A DNA stretch of 64,000 nucleotides, taken from assembly GCF_027922325.1 (NCBI RefSeq), contig NZ_BSFL01000002.1, forward strand, positions 62,001-126,000, given 5' to 3'. The translations under genes and the position numbers were made by a program. The first letter of the stretch is position 1, and each line of letters opens with the position of its first letter. The notes beneath the pieces were generated by a model, which was not told the DNA's origin, ran no database searches, and worked only from the letters and a program-made list of their open reading frames with translations. Below, piece by piece: positions 49,006-58,400 of this stretch. The DNA is from Methylopila turkensis. GTDB lineage: Bacteria > Pseudomonadota > Alphaproteobacteria > Rhizobiales > Methylopilaceae.

Positions 49006-50388
49006 TCAGGCCGCCAGCGCCGCAAGGATGCGTATCCAGGAGCGCGTTCCCTTTCGGAAACTTTCGAGATCATACTTCTCGTTCGGGGAATGAATGCGGT
49101 CGTCGTCGAGCGCGAAGCCCACGAGAAGCGTGTCGAGGCCCAAGAGGCGTTTGAAGTCGCCGACGACCGGAATCGAGCCGCCCGAGCCGATCGTCACCGG
49201 CTCGGCGCCCCATTCCTCGGCGAGCGCGGTCCGCGCCTTGGCGAGCGTCGGGCTGTCGAACGGCAGCCGGATCGCGCGCGAGCCTTTGTGACCTTCGAAC
49301 TCCACCGCGCAGTCGGCCGGAAGCCGCTCGCGCACGAAAGCGCGGAACGCCTGCCGCACCTGCGCGGGGTCCTGATCGCCGACGAGCCGGAACGACACCT
49401 TGGCGTGGGCCTCGGACGGGATCACGGTCTTGGCGCCGGCGCCGGTGTAGCCGCCCCACAGGCCGTTGACGTCGCACGTCGGGCGGGACTGGATCTGCTC
49501 GATCACCATCCGGTCCGGCTCGCCGGCGGGAATGGCCAGCCCGATCGGCCCGAGGAAGCTGTCCGCGTCGAGCCCGAGGCCGCGCCACTGCTCGCGCACC
49601 TCCTCCGGCGTCTCGGGCACGCCGTCGTAGAAGCCCGGCAGCGTCACCTTGCCTTCCGGCCCGTGCAGCGCGGCGACGATGCTCGCGACCACGTGGAGCG
49701 GGTTGCGCGCCGCGCCGCCATAGAGCCCGGAATGCAGGTCGCGGTCGGCGGCGCGGACGGTGATCTCCTCATAGACCATGCCCCTGAGCGCCGAGGTGAT
49801 GGCGGGGCGCCCCTCGCCCCACATCGCGGTGTCGCACACCAGCGCGACGTCGGCGGCGAGCTCGTCCTTCGCCTCCTCAAGGAAGCCCGGAAGGTTGAAC
49901 GAGCCCGATTCCTCCTCGCCCTCGATCAGCAGGGTGACGCCGACCGGCAGTTCGCCGGTCGCCGCCTTCCAGCAGCGGCAGGCCTCCACGAAGGTCATGA
50001 CCTGGCCTTTGTCGTCGCTCGCGCCGCGCGCCACGATGACCTTCCTGCCGTCTTTCGCCGTGACGATCCGCGGCTCGAACGGCGGCGTCGCCCACTTCTC
50101 CAGCGGGTCCACCGGCTGCACGTCGTAATGGCCGTAGAACAGCACGTGCGGCGCGGACGGCTTCGGCTGGGAGGCCAGCACGACCGGATGCCCCGGCGTC
50201 TCCCGCAGGGCGGCCTGGAAGCCGAGCGCCGCAAGATCGCGCTTCAGCCAGTCCGCGGCCTCGCGGCAGCCGTGCTTGTAGGCGGGATCGGTCGAGATCG
50301 AGGGAATCTTCAGCAGCGCGAACAGCCGCTCCAGACTCTTGTCGAGCCCTTCGTCGGCGGCCGCGAGCGCGCGATCGAGGTCGGACAT
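49006..50388 (-). CDS. M20 family metallopeptidase (dipeptidase)
   Basis: 460 aa from MSDLDRALAAADEG; the ATG three codons upstream overlaps the Shine-Dalgarno. Metal ligands follow the M20 order: FYGHYDVQP (His, Asp), RGASDDKGQ (Asp bridging), IEGEEESGS (catalytic Glu and ligand), CDTAMW (Asp) and the final SPNEKYD-type His region at HSPNEKY. A dimerisation domain sits at about residues 210-340. It hydrolyses dipeptides or related N-acyl compounds in the cytosol. vapBC is directly upstream on the same strand. Confidence 0.92.
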   Translation of the reverse strand: MSDLDRALAAADEGLDKSLERLFALLKIPSISTDPAYKHGCREAADWLKRDLAALGFQAALRETPGHPVVLASQPKPSAPHVLFYGHYDVQPVDPLEKWATPPFEPRIVTAKDGRKVIVARGASDDKGQVMTFVEACRCWKAATGELPVGVTLLIEGEEESGSFNLPGFLEEAKDELAADVALVCDTAMWGEGRPAITSALRGMVYEEITVRAADRDLHSGLYGGAARNPLHVVASIVAALHGPEGKVTLPGFYDGVPETPEEVREQWRGLGLDADSFLGPIGLAIPAGEPDRMVIEQIQSRPTCDVNGLWGGYTGAGAKTVIPSEAHAKVSFRLVGDQDPAQVRQAFRAFVRERLPADCAVEFEGHKGSRAIRLPFDSPTLAKARTALAEEWGAEPVTIGSGGSIPVVGDFKRLLGLDTLLVGFALDDDRIHSPNEKYDLESFRKGTRSWIRILAALAA

Positions 50389-50437
50389 TTGAAACATTCC
50401 TTCAGACGAGCGGGTGCTGACGCGACTGGCTTCGCGA

Positions 50438-50833
50438 TCAGGCGAGATCTGTGTGGACGAAATCGTCGCCCTTGTAGAGCAACGGAACGGCGTGAGCCTG
50501 CGCACAGGCATAGGCGAAGCAGTCGCCCATGTTGAGGCGGGCGGGGTGGCCCGTGCCTTTGCCGTAGCGGGCGCGGGCGGCGACGGCGAGGCGGCCGATC
50601 TCGGCGGTGACGGGAATGGTTTCGACGCCGATGGCCTTCAGATAGCCGAGCACTGGAATTTCCGCCGCAGCGAAGGTCAGGGCGCGTCGCGTCGACACGG
50701 CGAGAGTCGTCTCGAATATGGCAAGCGGCGATGTGATCGCCGTCGAAGACGTCTCAAGCAGCCGGCGCTCCAGCTCGTCGCCGTCGCTTTCGGAAACCAG
50801 GATCGCGACCAACGCCGATGCATCGACAAACAA
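50438..50833 (-). CDS. VapC-type PIN-domain toxin
   Basis: 131 aa. VDASALVAILVSESDGDELE, ETTLAVS, NMGDCFAYACA and LLYKGDDFVHTDL supply the acidic residues (D4, E41, D102, D124 region) of a PIN ribonuclease. VapC toxins cut tRNA or rRNA when released from the antitoxin. The likely start is TTG at 50833, three bases after the antitoxin stop, so the two genes are coupled. All catalytic acids appear intact. Confidence 0.88.
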   Translation of the reverse strand: MFVDASALVAILVSESDGDELERRLLETSSTAITSPLAIFETTLAVSTRRALTFAAAEIPVLGYLKAIGVETIPVTAEIGRLAVAARARYGKGTGHPARLNMGDCFAYACAQAHAVPLLYKGDDFVHTDLA

Positions 50834-50836
50834 GAC

Positions 50837-51082
50837 TTACTCGTCGTTCAGAGCGTCAAAGAACGCCTTGTCAGTTTTGACGCCGGTATCCGGCATCCCC
50901 GCCAGCTCCTCGCGGATCGCCCGCATGCGGGCATAGCGCTCGTCCTTGGTCATGTCGCGCCGGGCGTTCCGTAGCGCCTCGTCGCAGGCGGCGCGGATGG
51001 CCTCGGTCAACGTCACGCCCTTGGTCGCGGCGAGTTCACGCACGACCCGATCCGTTTCGCGATCCCTCACATGAAACGCCAC
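50837..51082 (-). CDS. VapB-type antitoxin
   Basis: 81 aa. MAFHVRDRETDRVVRELAATKGVTLTEAIRAAC is the ribbon-helix-helix-like start of the Rv0623-type antitoxin family; the charged C-terminal half wraps the toxin. It neutralises the VapC downstream and represses the operon. Located between the HerA-like ATPase and the M20 peptidase. Confidence 0.85.
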   Translation of the reverse strand: MAFHVRDRETDRVVRELAATKGVTLTEAIRAACDEALRNARRDMTKDERYARMRAIREELAGMPDTGVKTDKAFFDALNDE

Positions 51083-51143
51083 CGTCTACACTCCATGGCT
51101 CTTCAGTGTAGATAAGTAGCGCTCGTTCGGGCGCCCATCAACG

Positions 51144-52730
51144 TCAGCGCTTCAGCAGGCTCCCGAGCACGCCGCGCACCACCGACCGGCCGATGGCGGA
51201 GCCGGCGGAGCCCGCGATCGACTTGCCGATCTGGGCCGCGATGTTGCCGGCGGTCTGGTTGACCACGGTCCGGGTGACGTCGCGGGCGATGGTCTGGGTG
51301 GGCGACAGCGTCTTCCCCCGGCCCGCGCCCGTACCGAAGATCGTCTTGAAGATGCCGCCGAAGCCGCCGGCGTCCGCCTCGACCGAGGCCTGCTCGGCGG
51401 CCACGGTCTCCTGCGCCTTGCGGGCGAGCATCTCGTAAGCCGAATCCTGATCGACGACCTCGTCGTAGCGGCCCGCGAGCGGCGACTTCTGGATCGCGGC
51501 GCGGCGCTCGTCCGGCGTCAGCGGCCCGATGCGCGCCGCGGGCGGACGGATCAGCGTCCGCTGCACGATCGAGGGCACGCCCTTGGCCTCCAGCGTCGAG
51601 ACCAGCGCCTCGCCGACGCCGAGCTCGGTGATGACCTGCGCGGTCTTGAGCTCGGGGTTCGGACGGAACGTCTCCGCCGCCGCCTTCACCGCCTTCTGCT
51701 CCCGCGGCGTGAAGGCGCGGAGCGCGTGCTGCACGCGGTTGCCGAGCTGGCCCGCGACCTCCTCCGGCACGTCGATCGGGTTCTGCGTCACGAAGTAGAC
51801 GCCGACGCCCTTCGAGCGGATCAGCCGCACGACCTGCTCGACCTTCTCGATCAGCGCCTTCGGTGCCTCGTCGAACAGCAGGTGGGCCTCGTCGAAGAAG
51901 AACACCAGCTTCGGCTTCTCGACGTCGCCGACCTCCGGCAGGGTCTCGAACAGCTCGGACAGCAGCCACAGCAGGAACGTCGCGTAGAGGCGCGGGCTCG
52001 CCATCAGCTTGTCGGCGGCGAGGATGTTGACGACGCCGCGGCCGTCGCGCTGCGTGCGCATGAGGTCGGCGAGCTCCAGCGCAGGCTCGCCAAAGAATTT
52101 GTCGCCGCCCTGTTGCTCCAGCACCAGAAGCTGACGCTGCACCGCGCCGACGGTCGCCTTGGCGACGTTGCCGTATTTCGTCGTCAGGGTCGCGGCGTTC
52201 TCCGCGACATTGGCGAGCAGCGCCTGCAGGTCCTTGAGGTCGAGCAGCAGCAACCCCTGCTCGTCGGCGACGCGGAAGACGATGTTGAGCACGCCCTCCT
52301 GCGTGTCATTCAGGTTCATCAGACGCGCCAGCAGCAGCGGGCCCATCTCCGACACGGTGGCGCGGATCGGGTGGCCCTGCTCGCCGAACAGGTCCCAGAA
52401 CACGACCGGGAACGCGTCGTTGACGTAGGGCGTCAGGCCGATCTCCTCGGCGCGCTTCTGCAGGAAGTCCTTTGGCTGACCGATCGCCGCGATGCCGGAC
52501 AGGTCGCCCTTGATGTCGGAGGCGAACACGGGCACGCCGGCGTCCGAGAAGCCCTCGGCCAGCGCCTGCAGCGTCACCGTCTTGCCGGTGCCGGTCGCGC
52601 CGGTGACGAGGCCGTGCCGGTTGCCGAACTTCAGATCGAGATACTCGCCCTTCAACCGAGCGCCCTTGGCGTCGAAACTCGTCCCGATGAAGATCTTGCC
52701 GTCCTGAAGCATCGATTCCGTGTCGGTCAT
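51144..52730 (-). CDS. HerA-like ATPase, DUF853 (YjgR) family
   Basis: 528 aa from [16 protein letters not shown]. Walker A is [13 protein letters not shown] near residue 44, Walker B is [16 protein letters not shown] near 270, and the arginine-finger region [15 protein letters not shown] follows. The DUF853 family resembles HerA helicase ATPases but has no proven role. The Gly/Ala-rich C-terminus ([22 protein letters not shown]) may attach to membranes. It starts well after a 40-residue upstream extension that has no similarity. Confidence 0.9.
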   Translation of the reverse strand: MTDTESMLQDGKIFIGTSFDAKGARLKGEYLDLKFGNRHGLVTGATGTGKTVTLQALAEGFSDAGVPVFASDIKGDLSGIAAIGQPKDFLQKRAEEIGLTPYVNDAFPVVFWDLFGEQGHPIRATVSEMGPLLLARLMNLNDTQEGVLNIVFRVADEQGLLLLDLKDLQALLANVAENAATLTTKYGNVAKATVGAVQRQLLVLEQQGGDKFFGEPALELADLMRTQRDGRGVVNILAADKLMASPRLYATFLLWLLSELFETLPEVGDVEKPKLVFFFDEAHLLFDEAPKALIEKVEQVVRLIRSKGVGVYFVTQNPIDVPEEVAGQLGNRVQHALRAFTPREQKAVKAAAETFRPNPELKTAQVITELGVGEALVSTLEAKGVPSIVQRTLIRPPAARIGPLTPDERRAAIQKSPLAGRYDEVVDQDSAYEMLARKAQETVAAEQASVEADAGGFGGIFKTIFGTGAGRGKTLSPTQTIARDVTRTVVNQTAGNIAAQIGKSIAGSAGSAIGRSVVRGVLGSLLKR

Positions 52731-52861
52731 GGCAGCCGTCCTGTTCGCCGGGTGGGCGAACCTGCCACGGAGCGCCTGCGGAACCAAGATCGCGTCCGCC
52801 GTTCGGACCGCTTGTCTTCGCCTCCCCCCAGTGCTCAACATGCGGCCCACGAAACGACGGG

Positions 52862-53239
52862 ATGAAACCTATGGACGAACTCGTGACGCGCCTTTCCGGG
52901 GCGGCCCATATCGAGCCGGCCAAGGCCGTCTCCGCGGTGAAGACGATCCTCCTTTTTCTCGACAAGGAGGCGCCGTCCGACGCGGTTCAGGAGCTCGTCC
53001 AGGCGATCCCCGGCGCAGACGCGGCGCTGTCGGAGGCCAAGGCCGAACAGGACGAGGACGCCGGGTTCGCAGGCTTCGGTGCCATGGCCGCCTATCACGC
53101 GTTGACCGCGGTCGGCCTGTCCGGGTCGGAAGTGCAGATCGTCACCAAGGAGCTGCTCGCGCACGCCCGCGAGAAGGTCGGCGAAGAGACCACCGGCCGG
53201 ATCGTCGGCGCGATCCCCGGGCTCGAGGCGTTCATCTGA
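52862..53239 (+). CDS. DUF2267-like small protein
   Basis: 125 aa. [50 protein letters not shown] and [24 protein letters not shown] resemble DUF2267, a family of small helical proteins often near stress genes. Function unknown. GGAAC (52780-52784) and CGTT (52800-52803) upstream loosely resemble a general-stress EcfG promoter, but with only 15 nt between them (16-17 expected). Confidence 0.65.
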   Translation: MKPMDELVTRLSGAAHIEPAKAVSAVKTILLFLDKEAPSDAVQELVQAIPGADAALSEAKAEQDEDAGFAGFGAMAAYHALTAVGLSGSEVQIVTKELLAHAREKVGEETTGRIVGAIPGLEAFI

Positions 53240-53341
53240 ACGCTCGGGGCCGCGACGCGCCCCGCGTTTGAGGCAGGCTCCGCGTCGCCCGCCGGGGTCC
53301 TTGCGTTCCGCAACGTGAAACCTCGCGCGGGAGGCGCAGAC

Positions 53342-53749
53342 ATGTCCTACCCCATCCTCTCCATCGAAGGCGTCGGCCCGGCCCTCGCCGAGAAGCTGAA
53401 GGCCGCAGGGATCGCCACCACGGCGGCCCTGCTCGAGAAGGCCAAGGACCCGAAAGGCCGCAAGGCGCTGGCGGGCGAGACCGGGATCGACGAGCGAAAG
53501 ATCCTCAAGTTCGCGAACATGGCCGACCTGATGCGGATCAACGGCGTCGGCGAGGAGTATTCGGAACTGCTCGAGGCCGCAGGCGTCGACACGGTGAAGG
53601 AGCTCAAGACGCGCAACGTCGCGAACCTCACCAAGGCGATGGCGGAGGCCAACGAGACGAAGAAGCTCGTCCGGCTGGCCCCGTCGGAAAAGACAGTGGA
53701 GAAGTGGGTCGAGCAGGCGAAGTCGCTGCCGCCGGTCATGACCTACTGA
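53342..53749 (+). CDS. DUF4332 domain-containing protein
   Basis: 135 aa from MSYPILSIEGVGPALAEKL. Two helix-hairpin-helix-like motifs are visible (IEGVGPALAEKLKAAGI and INGVGEEYSELLEAAGV), the mark of DUF4332, suggesting nucleic-acid or protein binding. Function not established. The gene is followed by an 18-bp perfect hairpin (53786-53824). Confidence 0.85.
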   Translation: MSYPILSIEGVGPALAEKLKAAGIATTAALLEKAKDPKGRKALAGETGIDERKILKFANMADLMRINGVGEEYSELLEAAGVDTVKELKTRNVANLTKAMAEANETKKLVRLAPSEKTVEKWVEQAKSLPPVMTY

Positions 53750-53785
53750 CGCAAGCGTCTTCAGACCGGCGCGCTTTGGCCTTAT

Positions 53786-53824
53786 GAAACGACGCTGCGG
53801 GGGGGACCCCCGCAGCGTCGTTTC
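53786..53824. terminator. Perfect 18-bp stem hairpin between DUF4332 gene and folP
   Basis: GAAACGACGCTGCGGGGG (53786-53803) pairs perfectly with 53807-53824 across a GGA loop. The plus strand ends GTTTC, giving a short T-run; the minus strand gives GTTTCATAAGG. It may end the DUF4332 transcript, but it lies only 19 bp before the folP start, so it could instead shape the folP leader. Confidence 0.7.
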
Positions 53825-53843
53825 ACGGCCACAGCGAGCCTCC

Positions 53844-54671
53844 ATGACCTCCACAGCCCCCTTCGCCGCCGCCCGCCTGTTCGACCGGGCCGGGGGGCCG
53901 CGCGTCATGGGCATCCTGAACGTGACGCCGGATTCGTTTTCGGACGGGGGCCGGTTCGCCGCGGTCGAGCAGGCGGTCGCCCACGCGACCCGCATGGCGG
54001 CGGACGGCGCGGACATCATCGACATCGGCGGAGAATCGACCCGGCCGGGCTACCAGCCCGTCGACGCCGAGGAGGAGATCCGCCGCGTCGTTCCGGCGAT
54101 CCGCGCCGTGCGGCGGACGACCGACGCGCCGATCTCGATCGACACGATGAAGGCCGCGGTCGCGGAGGCCGCGCTCGACGCCGGCGCGGCGATCGTCAAC
54201 GACGTCTGGGGGCTGCAGCGCGATCCCGACATCGCCCGCGTCGCCGCCGAGCGCGGCGCGCCCGTCGTCGTCATGCATCATCGCACCGAGGTCGATCCGA
54301 CGCTCGACATCGTCGAGGACATGAAGCGCTTCCTCGGCCGCTCGATCGACATCGCGCTCAGGGCCGGCGTGCCGGACCATGCGATCTGCCTCGATCCCGG
54401 CGTCGGCTTCGGCAAGACGGTCGAGCAGAACCTGATCGCGATCCAGCAGGTCGGCGCGCTCGCCGCCATGGGCTTCCCGGTGCTGCTCGGGACCTCGCGC
54501 AAATCCCTGATCGGACATATCATCCAACGCGCGCCCGAAGAGCGGGTTCACGGCACAGTGGCGACCTCGGTGCTCGGCTGGGCCGCGGGCGCGACGGTGT
54601 TCCGCGTTCACGACATCCGCGAGAACCGCGACGCCCTTCTCGTCGCGAAAGCCGTGCTGGACGCGCGATAG
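53844..54671 (+). CDS. folP: Dihydropteroate synthase
   Basis: 275 aa from MTSTAPFAAARLFDRAGG. MGILNVTPDSFSDGG and DIIDIGGESTRPG are the pterin-binding signatures; SIDTMKA and CLDPGVGFGKTVEQNL follow. It condenses p-aminobenzoate with hydroxymethyl-dihydropterin diphosphate in folate synthesis, and is the sulfonamide target. Normal length. The ATG is chosen because the longer frame reads through the hairpin. Confidence 0.97.
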   Translation: MTSTAPFAAARLFDRAGGPRVMGILNVTPDSFSDGGRFAAVEQAVAHATRMAADGADIIDIGGESTRPGYQPVDAEEEIRRVVPAIRAVRRTTDAPISIDTMKAAVAEAALDAGAAIVNDVWGLQRDPDIARVAAERGAPVVVMHHRTEVDPTLDIVEDMKRFLGRSIDIALRAGVPDHAICLDPGVGFGKTVEQNLIAIQQVGALAAMGFPVLLGTSRKSLIGHIIQRAPEERVHGTVATSVLGWAAGATVFRVHDIRENRDALLVAKAVLDAR

Positions 54672-54753
54672 TTTCGAGTTTCGTCGGTCCGGTTAAGCCG
54701 CGGGCAAGACGTTTCTTCGGAGGGTGCGGACGGCAACCAGACATCGGACGCAC

Positions 54754-57006
54754 ATGAACCGGGTTCCCGAACGAGAGGCCGAACGCCTGACGGCGCTGCG
54801 CGCGGCGCATATCGTCGGGACGCCGACGGACCAGGCGTTCGACGCCATCGCGGACATAGCCCAGCGGGTCTGCGGAACCGCCATCGCGTTCGTGTCGCTG
54901 CTGGATGAGAAAGACGCCTGGCTGCACGCCCGGCGCGGCGTTGACGAGGTGAGTTGCCCGCGGGAGCAGGCGCTGTGCGCCACGACGATCCTCGCCGATG
55001 ACTTGCTCGTGGTCGAGGACGCGGCCCACGACGAACGATTCGCCCGGCTTCCCATCGTGGCGGAGCGCGGCTTCCGCTTCTATGCCGGCGCGCCGATCCT
55101 CGCACGCCCCGGCGTCGCCTACGGCGCGGTCTGCGTGATGGACGTCGAGCCCCGCCTCCTGTCCGCCGAGGAGGCCCGCACGCTGACCGACCTCGCGACG
55201 CTCGCCGTCCGGCTGATCGACGAGCGCCGCCGCCGACGCGAGACGGCCGACGCCCACCGCGCGCTGGACGAACAGACCCGGGAGCTCGCCCTGCGCGCCC
55301 GCCGCTTCGAGCAGACGGAGCGGCTGGCCCACGTCGGCGGCTGGACCTTCGACCTCGACACGAACATCGGTGAGCTGTCCGAGGAGACGAGCCGCATCAC
55401 GGGGTTCCCCGGGGGCGGCGACGTGCATTGGGACGACATCCTGCTGCTGCTCACGCCCGAGGATCGCCAGCGCCTTGACGCCGATCGTCGCCGGATCGTG
55501 GAGGAGCGGCGGTCCGTCAGCAGCGAGTACCGGATCAGGACCCCCGCCGGCGAGGAAAAGTGGGTCTACGTGATCGGCGACCTGGAGTGCGTCGACGGCG
55601 CGCCGCGCCGCCTGTTCGGCATCGCGCAGGACGTCTCGGAGCGCCGGCGCGAAGCCGACCTGCTGGAGCGCGCCGCCCAGACCGACTTCATGACCGGGCT
55701 TGCGAACCGGGCCCGGCTGAACGCCGTCGCCGAGGAGCTTCTGGCGCGCGACGGCCGGCCGTTCGGCCTGCTGCTGCTCGACCTCGACCGTCTGAAGACC
55801 GTCAACGACACGCTCGGCCACGCCCGCGGCGACGCGCTGATCCGCACGGCCGCTAGCCGGCTGGCCGCGGCGGTCGACGGCGAGGGAATGGCGTTCCGCT
55901 GCGGCGGCGACGAGTTCGCGGCCGTCCTGTACGATTGTCCGAACGCGGCGGCGCTGCGCGGCGCGGCGCGGCGGCTGGCGCGGGCCATCAACGTTCCGTT
56001 CGAGGTCGACGCCCAGACCATCGTGCCGGCGGTGACGATCGGCGGAGCGCTGTCCGGCGTCGACGGCTCCGATCTGGAGACGCTGACCCAGAACGCGGAT
56101 TTCGCCCTGTTCGAGGCCAAGGACAACAACCGCGGCGGCTATGTGAAGTTCAAGCCGGGCCTCAGGACGACGATCACCCAGCGCATCACCATGGTCCGCG
56201 ACCTCGACGCCGCGCTAACCGAGCGGCGGATCGTCCCGCACTACCAGCCGATCGTCGATCTCGCCACGGCGCAGATCTCGAGCCTCGAGGCGCTGGCCCG
56301 CGTGCGCACGCCGAAAGGCCGGCTGCTGTCCGCCGCCGACATCGCGCCTGCCCTGGCCGACCCGAAGGTCGCCTACCAGCTCACCAGCGCCATGATCGCC
56401 ATGGTCACGAGCGACATCGCCGCCTGGGACGCCGCCGGGGTCGACTGCTCGCGGGTGGCGGTGAACGTCTCCATGGCGGACTTCCGAAAAGGCGACCTCG
56501 AGGCCCGGCTCAGCGCCGCCACGGCGCGGCATGGGCTGCCGCTGAGCCGCCTGACGCTCGAAGTCACCGAGACCGTCCTGCTGGACGGCGCGGACGCCAA
56601 TGTGCCGCGCATGGTGCGCCGTCTGAGGGAGCGAGGCGTGCGGGTCGCGCTCGACGACTTCGGCACCGGGTTCGCCTCGCTCTCGCACCTCCGCACGCTT
56701 CCGGTCGACGTCATCAAGATCGACCGCTCGTTCACGCGCGCGATGGAGACGGACCGGCCAAGCCGCGCCATCGTGCAGGCGCTGATCGATCTGGCGCTGA
56801 AGCTGAACGTGAAGATCGTGGCGGAAGGCGTTGAGACGCCTGAGCAGGCCGACATGCTGCAGACGCTTGGCTGCCACTTCGCGCAAGGCTACCTGTTCGC
56901 CCGCCCCGCCTGCGCGGACGACACCCGTCGCATGATGGCGTTGTTTTCGCGCTCGGGACCGTCGGCGGGCGTCGGTTTCGAGCGGTGGAAGGCCGTGCGA
57001 TCCTGA
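54754..57006 (+). CDS. GAF-PAS-GGDEF-EAL bifunctional c-di-GMP protein
   Basis: 750 aa from MNRVPEREAERLTALRAAHIVGTP. GAF (about residues 15-165), a coiled linker, PAS (about 190-300), GGDEF (about 310-470) and EAL (about 490-730). The cyclase signature RCGGDEFAAVLYD is intact. The phosphodiesterase has SSLEALARV and VALDDFGTGFASL with ETVLLDG, also apparently intact. It makes and/or breaks cyclic di-GMP; which activity dominates cannot be told. No membrane helix. The 54724 ATG would add 10 residues. Confidence 0.93.
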   Translation: MNRVPEREAERLTALRAAHIVGTPTDQAFDAIADIAQRVCGTAIAFVSLLDEKDAWLHARRGVDEVSCPREQALCATTILADDLLVVEDAAHDERFARLPIVAERGFRFYAGAPILARPGVAYGAVCVMDVEPRLLSAEEARTLTDLATLAVRLIDERRRRRETADAHRALDEQTRELALRARRFEQTERLAHVGGWTFDLDTNIGELSEETSRITGFPGGGDVHWDDILLLLTPEDRQRLDADRRRIVEERRSVSSEYRIRTPAGEEKWVYVIGDLECVDGAPRRLFGIAQDVSERRREADLLERAAQTDFMTGLANRARLNAVAEELLARDGRPFGLLLLDLDRLKTVNDTLGHARGDALIRTAASRLAAAVDGEGMAFRCGGDEFAAVLYDCPNAAALRGAARRLARAINVPFEVDAQTIVPAVTIGGALSGVDGSDLETLTQNADFALFEAKDNNRGGYVKFKPGLRTTITQRITMVRDLDAALTERRIVPHYQPIVDLATAQISSLEALARVRTPKGRLLSAADIAPALADPKVAYQLTSAMIAMVTSDIAAWDAAGVDCSRVAVNVSMADFRKGDLEARLSAATARHGLPLSRLTLEVTETVLLDGADANVPRMVRRLRERGVRVALDDFGTGFASLSHLRTLPVDVIKIDRSFTRAMETDRPSRAIVQALIDLALKLNVKIVAEGVETPEQADMLQTLGCHFAQGYLFARPACADDTRRMMALFSRSGPSAGVGFERWKAVRS

Positions 57007-57009
57007 GCG

Positions 57010-57210
57010 TCAGGCGCCGATGCGGCGGCGCGGCGCGAAGCTTGCGCGGGCGCCGGCCATGGCGCGGCCGAAGCTCGCCTGCGCCGAGCCCGCGATTTCA
57101 GACGCGCGGCCGCGCAGTTCCAGCGCATGATCTCCGACCATGCGACCCCAGGCGCGCTGAAGCTTGCCCTTGAGCTGCTTGACCGAGCCTTCGAAACGAT
57201 CGCGGTTCAT
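57010..57210 (-). CDS. CsbD family stress protein
   Basis: 66 aa. MNRDRFEGSVKQLKGKLQRAWGRMVGD is the CsbD pattern, a small soluble stress-response protein of unknown mechanism, common in alphaproteobacteria under general-stress sigma control. The C-terminal third is Ala/Arg rich and longer than in the shortest relatives. A possible EcfG promoter lies upstream (57261-57286). Confidence 0.85.
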   Translation of the reverse strand: MNRDRFEGSVKQLKGKLQRAWGRMVGDHALELRGRASEIAGSAQASFGRAMAGARASFAPRRRIGA

Positions 57211-57260
57211 GGCGCACTCCCTGGCGAGCTTGATTGCTCGATCATCGATTGTGCAGCGGA

Positions 57261-57286
57261 AACGTCGACGCCGTGATGACAGTTGC
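57261..57286 (-). promoter_or_regulatory. Possible EcfG general-stress promoter of csbD
   Basis: Minus strand GCAAC (57282-57286), 17 nt, CGTT (57261-57264). The alphaproteobacterial EcfG consensus is GGAAC-N16/17-CGTT; one mismatch in the -35 box. Predicted leader about 45 nt. Fits the stress role of CsbD but is weak alone. Confidence 0.35.
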
Positions 57287-57385
57287 AGCGACGGGCGAAA
57301 ATCGTCGCTGACTTTTGGCCCGGTCGCATGGCGCCGGCCGGTCTGTTAGCGTCCCAGTCGTTCCCATCCAGATCCGAACGGCCCG

Positions 57386-58387
57386 TTGAGCTCACACGCC
57401 TTTCCCCGCGACGCGTCCGACGTCGCAACCTTCGCCGACCGCATCCGTTCCGGAGACCGGGCCGCCCTCGCGCGGGCGATCACCTTTTCGGAATCGCGCC
57501 GCGCGGACCATCAGGCGGCCGCGCGCGCGCTGGTGCAGGAACTGCTGCCCGCGACCGGCCACGCGATCCGCGTCGGCGTGACGGGCGTTCCGGGCGTCGG
57601 CAAGTCGACCACGATCGACACGCTCGGCAGCCGTCTCACCGCGGCCGGCCGCAAGGTCGCGGTGCTCGCGGTCGACCCCTCCTCCACTCGCACCGGCGGC
57701 TCGATCCTCGGCGACAAGACGCGGATGCAGCGGCTCGCCATGGACCGCAACGCCTATGTGCGCCCCTCCCCCTCCGCCGGCACGCTCGGCGGCGTCGCGG
57801 CGAAGACGCGCGAGAGCATGATGCTGGCGGAGGCCGCAGGCTTCGACGTGATCCTGGTCGAGACGGTCGGCATCGGGCAGTCGGAGATCACGGTCGCCGA
57901 CATGACCGACGTCTTCCTGGTGCTGATGCTGCCGGGCGCCGGCGACGAGCTTCAGGGCATCAAGAAGGGCGTGATCGAGATCGCCGACATCATCGCCGTC
58001 AACAAGGCGGACGGCGACGGCGCGGCGCGCGCCAGATCGGCGGCGGCGGATTATCGCGGCGCGCTGCGGATCCTGTCGACGCAGGGCGGCGCCTGGACGC
58101 CGGAGGTGCTGACCATCTCGGGGCTCGCCGACGAGGGCCTCGACGGGCTCTGGGCGCGCGTAGAGGCCTGTCGCGACGCTCGCCTCCGGACTGGGGAGCT
58201 TGCGAAGCGGCGCGAGGGCCAGCAGGTGCGCTGGATGTGGACCATGGTCGAGGCCCGCTTCCGCGAGCGACTCGCCGACGATCCCCGGCTTGCGGAGCGG
58301 GTTCCGGAGCTTGAGCGCGACGTCGCCTCCGGCGCGCTGGCGCCGACGCTCGCCGCCGACGAGATCGCCCGCGTGCTGGGCTTCTGA
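57386..58387 (+). CDS. meaB: Methylmalonyl-CoA mutase-associated GTPase MeaB
   Basis: 333 aa from a TTG at 57386. The G3E-GTPase motifs are in order: GVTGVPGVGKSTTID (Walker A), AVDPSSTRTGGSILGDKTRM, ETVGIGQSE (Walker B/switch) and NKADGDG (G4). MeaB protects and reloads methylmalonyl-CoA mutase with adenosylcobalamin. It is 11-14 kb from mutA/mutB with unrelated genes between, so co-regulation by operon is excluded here. Confidence 0.95.
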   Translation: MSSHAFPRDASDVATFADRIRSGDRAALARAITFSESRRADHQAAARALVQELLPATGHAIRVGVTGVPGVGKSTTIDTLGSRLTAAGRKVAVLAVDPSSTRTGGSILGDKTRMQRLAMDRNAYVRPSPSAGTLGGVAAKTRESMMLAEAAGFDVILVETVGIGQSEITVADMTDVFLVLMLPGAGDELQGIKKGVIEIADIIAVNKADGDGAARARSAAADYRGALRILSTQGGAWTPEVLTISGLADEGLDGLWARVEACRDARLRTGELAKRREGQQVRWMWTMVEARFRERLADDPRLAERVPELERDVASGALAPTLAADEIARVLGF

Positions 58388-58400
58388 CGCCGCGACGCGG

